NCBI GenBank assembly: GCA_023135745.1
Contig: JAGLSM010000094.1
Location: 1 to 7,446 of the forward strand
Direction: 5' to 3'
Length of the DNA stretch: 7,446 nt
Origin: Spirochaetota bacterium
Lineage (GTDB): Bacteria; Spirochaetota; JAGLSM01
This document shows, piece by piece, positions 1-5,580 of this stretch. How positions within the stretch are numbered: the stretch's first letter is position 1; every line of letters starts with the position of its first letter. The translations under genes and the position numbers were made by a program. The notes under the pieces are model-generated. The model ran no database searches. It was not told where the DNA came from and saw only the letters and a program-made list of their open reading frames with translations.

Positions 1-65
1 TAACATAGCTTATTCGTGGTTAAAATCTTTTAAATGCGAATCTGGTAATAAACAGCTAATAAACC

Positions 66-87
66 AAAATTAATTAAAGTTAATTTT
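66..87. repeat. AT-rich perfect inverted repeat downstream of the sirtuin gene
   Basis: Arms AAAATTAA (66-73) and TTAATTTT (80-87) are exact reverse complements around a 6-base loop. The stem is wholly A:T and so weak. It could act as a poor terminator for either strand, but chance in AT-rich DNA is a fair alternative. The rest of positions 1-275 holds only repeat modules and no credible gene. Confidence 0.35.
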
Positions 88-126
88 TACGTATAATATT
101 TTTTAATCAAAAATAATCCCTTTAAT

Positions 127-173
127 GCTTCGACCACAAGCTCAGCACAAGAAATCCTTGGAAATCCGTATCC
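127..173. repeat. Repeat mosaic: GCTTCGACC...CTCAGCACAA joined to an ATCC-type module
   Basis: Positions 127-150 read GCTTCGACCACAAG followed by CTCAGCACAA, resembling a dispersed intergenic repeat I recall from environmental genomes. It runs directly into AAATCCTTGGAAATCCGTATCC (152-173, spaced ATCC units), a diverged relative of the ATCCG module after ftsZ. There is no coding frame here. Confidence 0.4.
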
Positions 174-225
174 AATTTCCCCCACCGCTTTACCCTGAGT
201 TCCAATTTTTTAAACTTTGAAACTT

Positions 226-254
226 CCTTTGCGGCTTAGCACCTTCGCGAGAAA
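226..254. repeat. CTTAGCACC repeat module, copy A
   Basis: CTTAGCACCTTCGCGAGAAA (235-254) is the counterpart of 2002-2020. Here it is preceded by CCTTTGCGG, so the module also contains a near-direct repeat of itself (CCTTTGCG at 226 and CCTTCGCG at 242). It lies 22 bases past the sirtuin stop codon. Confidence 0.55.
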
Positions 255-275
255 CCAACTACCTGATTTTACCAG

Positions 276-1079
276 CTAAAACTCTCTCTTTTTTTTTAAG
301 ATTGCTCTTTCATCCACCCCCTCTGCTATAGCCTGCAGAATATCACCTGCAGGGCCATGCAGTAAACAATCAGCAATTTCATCCTGTCCTGTTGGTTCCA
401 TATTGATAATGACAACACTCCCGCCGTTCATCTTTGTGGTTACTGGAATTCCAGCAGCCGGGTATACCTGTAGAGATGAGCCAATAACAATAATTGCATC
501 TGCCGCTGACGCAATCCGCTCTGCTTCATTTGTTTCATATTCCAGTATGGCCTGGCCGAATGAAATAGTAGCAGGCTTCAGCCATCCGCCGCACTCATCA
601 CATTTTGGAGATGTGGACTGCTTCTCAAAAAGCGGTAGAATATCCTCCCACTCGTACCGCTTCCTGCAGTCAAGGCATGCGATATAGGTATTTGAACCAT
701 GAAGTTCTATTACCCTGTCATCAGGCATACCGGCTCTTTGATGAAGGCCGTCAATATTCTGTGTGATAACATACTGCAGAAAATTCTTTTTATATAATTC
801 AAACAATGCAAGGTGTCCCTTATTCGGCACGGCATTTTTCATTTGAGGATACATGTCTATCTTCCTCTGCCAGTACAGAGCCCGCGATTCAGGATCCTGC
901 AGAACCTCTGATAGTTCAATCGGTCTATACTTTTTCCAGACACCCTGGGGTCCTCTAAAATCAGGGATACCGCTTTCAGTACTTATCCCTGCACCTGTAA
1001 AGGCAATAATTGATTTCTTGGCTTTTAGAAGGGTTATTACTTTGTTTATTTCGGAATGCAGGGTTTTATCGTTATTCAT
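276..1079 (-). CDS. cobB: NAD-dependent protein deacylase, Sir2/CobB family
   Basis: Sirtuins remove acetyl or other acyl groups from protein lysines using NAD+, releasing nicotinamide and O-acyl-ADP-ribose. Counting from the ATG at 1079 (267 residues), the Rossmann motif FTGAGIST is at 27-34, GIPDFRGP at 37-44, TQNIDGLH at 106-113 and the catalytic His127 in ELHG. Zinc cysteines are Cys135, Cys138, Cys160 and Cys163, followed by KPATISFGQ and GSS (200-202). The frame is intact and all catalytic parts are present. Tyr69-X-X-Arg72 falls where class III sirtuins (E. coli CobB, SIRT5) carry the Tyr/Arg pair that binds acidic acyl groups, so desuccinylase activity is possible. An in-frame GTG at 1097 would add six residues; neither start has a good ribosome site. 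The gene follows the cyclase stop by 39 bases (21 from the GTG), suggesting one operon. The symbol is by family. Confidence 0.9.
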   Translation of the reverse strand: MNNDKTLHSEINKVITLLKAKKSIIAFTGAGISTESGIPDFRGPQGVWKKYRPIELSEVLQDPESRALYWQRKIDMYPQMKNAVPNKGHLALFELYKKNFLQYVITQNIDGLHQRAGMPDDRVIELHGSNTYIACLDCRKRYEWEDILPLFEKQSTSPKCDECGGWLKPATISFGQAILEYETNEAERIASAADAIIVIGSSLQVYPAAGIPVTTKMNGGSVVIINMEPTGQDEIADCLLHGPAGDILQAIAEGVDERAILKKKREF

Positions 1080-1118
1080 AGTGTTTGATAATATCACATC
1101 TATAATAAATAAGCCATC

Positions 1119-1715
1119 CTATAATTCCTTCAGATCATATAAGGGAATGCTGACACCGGAAACCCGTATTCTTTTTGTATTTATTTGATATCTATCCCGG
1201 TTTGTAAGTGACTTATACGCAGCACGCGTTAAAAGCGTGTCACCTTTCCCCGCCTTATCCTCTCCTAATTTTGACGCAAGATTCATTTCATTACCATAAA
1301 CTCCGTCATATTCAGAACGTAGTACTTTGCCGCAACCAATCCCGATGCAGACACCAAAGGTATTTTTTGCCGGATTAAGTTCAACCGGATTTTCTTTAAA
1401 ATATTTATGTATGGAAAAAGCAACCTGAACCGCAGAATCAACAGTCTCAAACTCAGCATAGAGATTATCAGCATGCCCTCGATAACTGATGGCTTTATTT
1501 TTTTTGAATATTTTCTCACCGATTTTCCGAAGTTTGCTGATAATTGAAAGATAAAATACTATTCCTTCTGATTGAGTTGTTTTTGTAAAACCTGTTGAAT
1601 CCAGGACAAGTACCGCGCAGGTTTCACCAAATTGATTTTCAATTTTTTCATTTAATAGTTTTAGGCTTTTACCGCCTTTATCAATTGCCTGGAATAACGA
1701 ATCAGACTTAAACAT
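1119..1715 (-). CDS. Stand-alone class III nucleotide cyclase-like protein
   Basis: Class III cyclases make cyclic nucleotides from NTPs as dimers with shared active sites. This 198-residue soluble protein is essentially one catalytic domain with a 30-residue lead and no visible sensor domain, signal peptide or membrane segment. Asp39 (VLDSTGFT) and Asp83 (HADNLYAEF) match the two metal-binding aspartates, and Asn145 (NLASKLGED) matches the transition-state asparagine. Three other usual positions differ: Arg79 where adenylyl cyclases have Lys, Gly138 where Asp or Thr is usual, and Lys149 where Arg is usual. Activity and substrate are therefore uncertain; it may make cAMP, make another cyclic nucleotide, or only bind nucleotides. 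The ATG has GGAG 6 bases upstream. The sirtuin gene follows closely, so the two are probably co-transcribed from the promoter-like site at 1747-1775. Confidence 0.82.
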   Translation of the reverse strand: MFKSDSLFQAIDKGGKSLKLLNEKIENQFGETCAVLVLDSTGFTKTTQSEGIVFYLSIISKLRKIGEKIFKKNKAISYRGHADNLYAEFETVDSAVQVAFSIHKYFKENPVELNPAKNTFGVCIGIGCGKVLRSEYDGVYGNEMNLASKLGEDKAGKGDTLLTRAAYKSLTNRDRYQINTKRIRVSGVSIPLYDLKEL

Positions 1716-1721
1716 ATTGTG

Positions 1722-1725
1722 CTCC
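1722..1725 (-). promoter_or_regulatory. Ribosome binding site of the cyclase gene
   Basis: GGAG lies 6 bases before the ATG at 1715 and supports that start. Confidence 0.6.
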
Positions 1726-1746
1726 AGTATTGAGTTTCTGACTTTT

Positions 1747-1775
1747 ATTGTATCGTATTTTTATGTGAGTATAAA
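1747..1775 (-). promoter_or_regulatory. Possible sigma70-type promoter for the cyclase-sirtuin unit
   Basis: On the minus strand TTTATA (1775-1770) and TACAAT (1752-1747) are separated by 17 bases, matching the -35/-10 consensus at 4 and 5 of 6 positions. Transcription would start near 1740, leaving a leader of about 25 bases that contains the GGAG at 1722-1725. AT-rich DNA makes chance matches common, so this is a reasonable but unproven promoter. Confidence 0.42.
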
Positions 1776-1937
1776 GGGTTTTTAATTTTTTTTCTTAGGA
1801 AGCAAATATTATTGTCTGGGGCTTTTTAGTAGATCATTTTTTTTAGACACTGATTTTCTCTTATCTTTTTTTACCACGTATTACAGTTGGAAACGAAGGC
1901 TTTGCTTTCCGTATATGGACTTAATTCCGTTATGAAA

Positions 1938-1953
1938 TCCCGATGTATCGGGA
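1938..1953. repeat. Perfect hairpin TCCCGATGTATCGGGA
   Basis: Seven bases on each side are exact reverse complements (TCCCGAT / ATCGGGA) with two bases between, so the RNA would form at least six pairs around a four-base loop. No long U tract follows on either strand, so a Rho-independent terminator is not supported, although it could protect the 3' end of an ftsZ transcript. It sits 125 bases past the ftsZ stop inside the repeat-rich spacer. Confidence 0.5.
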
Positions 1954-2001
1954 CTCACAAAGGTACTATTTCGGGTAAACTCCAACCATAAAAACAAAAA
2001 A

Positions 2002-2020
2002 CTTAGCACCCTTTGCGAAA
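2002..2020. repeat. CTTAGCACC repeat module, copy B
   Basis: CTTAGCACCCTTTGCGAAA matches, in the same orientation, CTTAGCACCTTCGCGAGAAA at 235-254, with a few substitutions and one indel. The first nine bases are identical. Confidence 0.55.
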
Positions 2021-2035
2021 TAAAAAATAAAAAAA

Positions 2036-2078
2036 ATCCGTGAAAATCCGCAGCATCAGCGCAATCCGTGTTCTATCG
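2036..2078. repeat. ATCCG-type dispersed repeat module, copy abutting ftsZ
   Basis: The plus strand reads ATCCG three times (2036, 2046 and 2064), two of them as ATCCGTG, with AAA and CAGCATCAGC between them. The module ends directly at the ftsZ stop codon. A shorter related stretch occurs at 152-173. It looks like a member of the degenerate intergenic repeats found in many environmental bacterial genomes; that attribution is from memory. Confidence 0.5.
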
Positions 2079-3227
2079 CTACTTCCTGCTTCTGCTGTAT
2101 CTAAGAAAAGTCGGCAAATCCAGATTATCCTCAACATCTGTTCTTGCGGGATACCGTTCTTCATCAGCATTTTCATCTTCTGATGAATCCGTCTCCTCAG
2201 AAAGAAAATATGGTTTTGTAAAATCATTTTTTGAAATTAATTCAATCTTGTTTTCAGATCTTTTATCCACCTGATCAAAACCTGTGGCAATCACGGTAAT
2301 CATTATTTCATCTTTATATTTTTCATCAAATACATTACCGCATATTATTTCAGCGTTATCAGATGCTTTTTCACTTATTGAGTTTATTATATCCTGATAT
2401 TCCTGAAGAGAGAAGCTCTTGTTTGATGTTACATTTATAAGAAGAGAAGTTGAGCCGACTATTGATGTATCTTCCAACAGAGGATTATTAATTGCCATTT
2501 TTGCTGCGTCAGCAGCTCTGTTTTCCCCGCTTGCGATACCGACTCCCATTAATGCCTGACCTTTTTTCTCCATTATTTTTCTAACATCGGCAAAGTCAAC
2601 ATTCATAAATCCCGTCTTTGTTATGAGATCAGAAATACCCTGAACTGCCTGGCGAAGAACATCATCCGCCATTTTATAACTGTCGCCCAGGGATGTTTTT
2701 CTGTCCGCGATTTTTAGTAAATTCTGGTTTGGAATTGTAATCAATGTATCAACATATTCGATGAGTCTTTCGATACCTGCCTCAGCCTGTTCCATTCTTT
2801 TCCTGCCTTCAAAATGAAACGGTTTAGTAACAATCCCTACAGTTAATGCGCCCATACTTTTAGCAATTTTTGCGATTACCGGAGCCGCCCCGGTACCTGT
2901 TCCGCCGCCCATTCCGGCAGTAACAAAAACCATGTCAGCACCGCGGAGAGATTCTGCTATTTTATCCTGAACTTCTTCGGCAGCCTTTTCTCCTATTTCA
3001 GGATTTGCGCCGGCGCCAAGACCTCTGGTCAAACGGACTCCAAGCTGAATTTTTTCAGAAGCATTTGATTTGTAAAGAACCTGAGCGTCGGTATTTCCCG
3101 CGACAAACTGGATATTCTCCAGACCGCATGTAATCATTCTGTTGACGGCGTTGCATCCGCCGCCGCCGATGCCCATTACTTTGATCATTGTAGGATTACT
3201 GTGATTCGGTACGATTTCAATAGTCAT
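2079..3227 (-). CDS. ftsZ: FtsZ, tubulin-like GTPase of the division ring
   Basis: FtsZ polymerises with GTP into the cytokinetic ring. The 382-residue protein has all expected parts: the nucleotide loop [13 protein letters not shown] (19-31), NTDAQ (45-49), the tubulin signature GGGTGTG (107-113), the T7 synergy loop NVDFADVR (209-216) with catalytic Asp211 and Asp214, and a globular C-terminal half ending near TVIATGFD (311-318). A short acidic linker (about 320-368) leads to the conserved tail LDLPTFLR (369-376), which binds FtsA, then a basic end. The ATG is preceded by GGGAG with a 7-base A-only spacer. The 121 bases after ftsA hold an A8/G5 tract and a lone TAATAT, but no promoter I would defend. 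The stop is followed immediately by repeat DNA and no clear terminator is visible. Confidence 0.98.
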   Translation of the reverse strand: MTIEIVPNHSNPTMIKVMGIGGGGCNAVNRMITCGLENIQFVAGNTDAQVLYKSNASEKIQLGVRLTRGLGAGANPEIGEKAAEEVQDKIAESLRGADMVFVTAGMGGGTGTGAAPVIAKIAKSMGALTVGIVTKPFHFEGRKRMEQAEAGIERLIEYVDTLITIPNQNLLKIADRKTSLGDSYKMADDVLRQAVQGISDLITKTGFMNVDFADVRKIMEKKGQALMGVGIASGENRAADAAKMAINNPLLEDTSIVGSTSLLINVTSNKSFSLQEYQDIINSISEKASDNAEIICGNVFDEKYKDEIMITVIATGFDQVDKRSENKIELISKNDFTKPYFLSEETDSSEDENADEERYPARTDVEDNLDLPTFLRYSRSRK

Positions 3228-3234
3228 TTTTTTT

Positions 3235-3239
3235 CTCCC
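3235..3239 (-). promoter_or_regulatory. ftsZ ribosome binding site
   Basis: GGGAG is separated by seven adenines from the ftsZ ATG at 3227. It supports that start and suggests ftsZ is translated independently of ftsA. Confidence 0.7.
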
Positions 3240-3348
3240 AGTTTTTGATTATTCACACTCTATATTAAATCAATGCTAAATGAATACTCACAAAAAATTC
3301 CCCCGTTTTTTTTGCAAGCTTCTGCTTTTATTCCAATTCTATTTCATA

Positions 3349-4578
3349 TTAAAAAAATTCTCCAAACCAGCTCTTCATTCTTGTAGTTATTCCCTTAAAT
3401 ATTCCGTCCTCGCTTGAATCAGTAAACTGAGGCCCAAGATCCATCATTCCATATTGGGTCAATCCAACCCCTGTTGAATACATTGGACTGGAAATAACAT
3501 CAATAAGACCGGTAACGCCGGCCGGCATACCGATTCTGACGGGAAGATTAAAAACACGTTCAGCTACTTCGACGGTTCCATCCATTAGAGATGCCCCTCC
3601 GGTTATTACAACTCCGGCTGAAATCAGATCTTCAAATCCTGTCATTTTCACTTCCCGATGAACCAGAGAAAATATCTCTTCCATTCTCGGCTGTATTATT
3701 TCAGCAAGAAATGTCCTGTGGACCATTTTCGGCTGACGGCCTCCAACGCTTGGAACTTCAATCATCTCTGAAGGATTTATAAGATTACGATGCGCGCATC
3801 CGTGTTTTTTCTTTATTATCTCCGCTGATTGTCCCGGAGTTCTAAGGCCGACTGTAAGATCATTTGTAACATGGTTGCCGCCTATTGATAGAACACCTGT
3901 ATGCCAGACCGCTCCGTCTACATACATCAGGACATCGGTAGTACCTCCGCCGATATCAATTAGAACACAGCCGAGTTCTTTTTCATCCTCGTTAAGTACT
4001 GCATTCGCGGAAGCCAACGGCTGTAATACAATGTCCTGCACACCAAATCCGGCACGTTTGACACTTTTTACAATATTCTGAGCTGAAGTTACAGCGCCTG
4101 TTACCATGTGGATTTCAGCTTCAAGACGAACCCCGCACATTCCAATAGGATCCTTAACTCCGTCCTGATCATCAACTATGAACTCCTGAGGCAGAACGTG
4201 AATAACCTCTCTGTCCATAGGAATAACAACTGCCCGGGCGGCGTCAATTACACGGTCTACTTCTGATTGGGTTATTTCCCTGCCTTTGCTGGATACAGCG
4301 ATAACGCCTCTTGAATTCATGCCTTCAATATGACCGCCTGCTATCCCCACATATACATCATTTATTTCAATGCCGGCCATGAGCTCAGCTTCTTCTACGG
4401 CTTTTTTTATTGATTCAACTGTAGCATCTATATTTACAACTACACCCTTTCGCAGGCCATGGGAAGGTGAAGTGCCTACTCCCTTAATTTCCAAATTGCC
4501 GGTTTCATCTCTCTGTGCAATTACAGTACAAACCTTGGTTGTACCAATATCCAGACCTACGATTACATTATTATCCAC
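3349..4578 (-). CDS. ftsA: FtsA, actin-like membrane anchor of the Z ring
   Basis: FtsA is an ATP-binding actin homologue that polymerises at midcell, binds the FtsZ C-terminal peptide and tethers it to the inner membrane. The 409-residue protein has the family's usual length. Visible motifs are phosphate-1 DIGTTK (10-15), the FtsA-specific 1C region between roughly residues 85 and 165, phosphate-2 DIGGGTTD (208-215) and the adenosine motif VVITGGASLMDG (323-334). The last 17 residues, rich in Phe, Trp and Lys/Arg, form the expected amphipathic membrane-targeting helix. The start codon is GTG, preceded by a very strong GGGAGGG 5 bases upstream. Glycerol-kinase-like or MreB/DnaK relatives are excluded by the 1C region, the C-terminal helix and the adjacent ftsZ. 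The gene follows ddl directly after 63 bases, with no ftsQ between them. Confidence 0.97.
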   Translation of the reverse strand: MDNNVIVGLDIGTTKVCTVIAQRDETGNLEIKGVGTSPSHGLRKGVVVNIDATVESIKKAVEEAELMAGIEINDVYVGIAGGHIEGMNSRGVIAVSSKGREITQSEVDRVIDAARAVVIPMDREVIHVLPQEFIVDDQDGVKDPIGMCGVRLEAEIHMVTGAVTSAQNIVKSVKRAGFGVQDIVLQPLASANAVLNEDEKELGCVLIDIGGGTTDVLMYVDGAVWHTGVLSIGGNHVTNDLTVGLRTPGQSAEIIKKKHGCAHRNLINPSEMIEVPSVGGRQPKMVHRTFLAEIIQPRMEEIFSLVHREVKMTGFEDLISAGVVITGGASLMDGTVEVAERVFNLPVRIGMPAGVTGLIDVISSPMYSTGVGLTQYGMMDLGPQFTDSSEDGIFKGITTRMKSWFGEFF

Positions 4579-4583
4579 TATTT

Positions 4584-4590
4584 CCCTCCC
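4584..4590 (-). promoter_or_regulatory. Strong ribosome binding site of ftsA
   Basis: GGGAGGG ends 5 bases before a GTG codon. It is the strongest Shine-Dalgarno match in the window and supports GTG as the real ftsA start. Confidence 0.8.
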
Positions 4591-4596
4591 GGTTTA

Positions 4597-4613
4597 ATTT
4601 GTTAAAAACAAAT
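4597..4613. repeat. AT-rich perfect inverted repeat just upstream of the ftsA ribosome binding site
   Basis: A 7-base stem (ATTTGTT / AACAAAT on either strand) with a 3-base loop lies in the 63-base ddl-ftsA spacer, 6 bases from the ftsA Shine-Dalgarno. It has only one G:C pair and no U tract, so it would be a weak RNA hairpin and is not a normal terminator. It could equally be an operator half-site pair or chance in AT-rich DNA. Confidence 0.35.
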
Positions 4614-4641
4614 CCATATAAATTTAGTAAAAAATCTCCAA

Positions 4642-5580
4642 TTATAATAGTGCTGATATCAAAATTTTTTCAACCAGCTCATCAAAACTCATTCCGGCAG
4701 CCTTTGCCTGAGCCGGTATATCACTGGTTTCTGTCATTCCAGGCAATGTATTTATTTCAATTATCCAGATACGGTCCTTATCATCAACTATAGCGTCAAC
4801 ACGTGAAACTCCGCTGCATCCTACAATATTATGAACATCCTCCGCAATTTCCTGCGCGTTTTTATATGTTTCTTCATTAAGCTTTGCAGGAATAATGAAT
4901 TCAGTCAAGCCTTTTGTATACTTAGCCTCATAATCGTAGAACTCATTTTTTGGAACAAGCTGCAGAACAGGCAAGGCAGCTGATGATGATTTTTTCCCTA
5001 AAACACCTGTTGTAATTTCAATACCCTCAATAAATTTTTCAATAAAAATATCATCATAGCTTTCAAACATTTTTGATCCGTATTTTTCCAGTTCAATTTT
5101 GTTATTTGCCTTTTCAACACTGATAGAAGATCCTTCCGACACCGGCTTTATGATGACAGGGTAACCTGTGACACCTTCAGTCATTTCAAGCATTTCATTA
5201 AAATTATCCTTATTAAGGATTAAATAACCGGGTGTCTTAATTCCTTCAGCAATAAGAAGACGCTTGGTATAAACTTTGTTCATCCCTATTGCTGAGGCAA
5301 GAACTCCGGATCCGGTATAAGGGATTCCTAAAAGATCAAGCACCCCTTGAACACAACCGTCCTCTCCCCATTTACCATGAAGAGTATTAAAAACAAGTGT
5401 TACATCTTCTTCTTTCATCTGAGCTGCGATATCTCTTCCGGCATCAATTTTTACAACATTAAGCCCCATGCCTTCTATAGAGTTATATACATTTTCTCCG
5501 CTTCTTAAGGAAACATCCCTCTCATTGGAAAGCCCTCCGCATAAAACTGCAATTCTATAATCTTTTAACCGCTTATCCAT
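4642..5580 (-). CDS. ddl: D-alanine--D-alanine ligase
   Basis: Ddl is a cytoplasmic ATP-grasp enzyme that joins two D-alanines for addition by MurF to the peptidoglycan precursor. From the ATG at 5580 the protein is 312 residues, normal for DdlB-type enzymes. Motifs in order: GGLSNERDVSLRSG (15-28), HGKWGEDG (68-75), YTGSG (88-92), PVIIKP with Lys145 for ATP, EGSS (149-152), the omega-loop YEAKYT (217-222), SRVDA (259-263) and EINTLPGMTETS (275-286), with Glu275 and Asn277 as likely metal ligands. The Lys-Tyr pair in the omega loop points to a D-Ala-D-Ala rather than a D-Ala-D-lactate enzyme. EGSS is followed by Ile-Ser where many homologues have Val-Gly, a minor difference. The ATG overlaps the murG stop (ATGGATAA). 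An in-frame GTG at 5589 would add three residues and cannot be excluded. Confidence 0.96.
   Translation of the reverse strand: MDKRLKDYRIAVLCGGLSNERDVSLRSGENVYNSIEGMGLNVVKIDAGRDIAAQMKEEDVTLVFNTLHGKWGEDGCVQGVLDLLGIPYTGSGVLASAIGMNKVYTKRLLIAEGIKTPGYLILNKDNFNEMLEMTEGVTGYPVIIKPVSEGSSISVEKANNKIELEKYGSKMFESYDDIFIEKFIEGIEITTGVLGKKSSSAALPVLQLVPKNEFYDYEAKYTKGLTEFIIPAKLNEETYKNAQEIAEDVHNIVGCSGVSRVDAIVDDKDRIWIIEINTLPGMTETSDIPAQAKAAGMSFDELVEKILISALL

Larger units (their letters stand above)
1716..2078. other. Gene-free spacer between ftsZ and the cyclase gene, filled with repeat modules
   Basis: No credible coding frame lies in these 363 bases on either strand. From the ftsZ side the stretch holds a triple ATCCG module (2036-2070), a CTTAGCACC module (2002-2020), a perfect hairpin (1938-1953), an imperfect inverted repeat of 22 bases (1889-1910, GGAAA and TTTCC arms with internal mismatches), AT-rich DNA with several T runs, and a promoter-like pair (1747-1775). 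No strong GC-stem-plus-U-tract terminator for ftsZ was found. Confidence 0.7.

Noticed and set aside
68..97. Plus-strand promoter with TATAAT at 92-97
   Set aside because: No acceptable -35 lies at 16-18 bases and nothing is encoded downstream on the plus strand; the DNA is simply AT-rich.
127..254. CRISPR array
   Set aside because: The repeated units are short, degenerate and unevenly spaced, with no regular spacers and no cas genes.
403..1188. Plus-strand open frames opposite the sirtuin gene
   Set aside because: They lie antisense to a gene with complete sirtuin motifs, have no recognisable domain and are mirror shadows of its codon bias.
276..1715. Pycsar or CBASS-like antiphage system (cyclase plus Sir2 effector)
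   Set aside because: The sirtuin is a complete CobB-length deacylase with a zinc ribbon, no cyclic-nucleotide-binding or membrane domain is encoded beside the cyclase, and no other defence gene is present. The altered cyclase site keeps the idea only as a remote alternative.
2030..2078. Rho-independent terminator of ftsZ
   Set aside because: T-rich DNA follows the ATCCG module on the minus strand, but no stable stem precedes it; the only short pairings have mismatches.
4579..4641. A short ftsQ between ddl and ftsA
   Set aside because: Only 63 bases are available and they hold no extended open frame.
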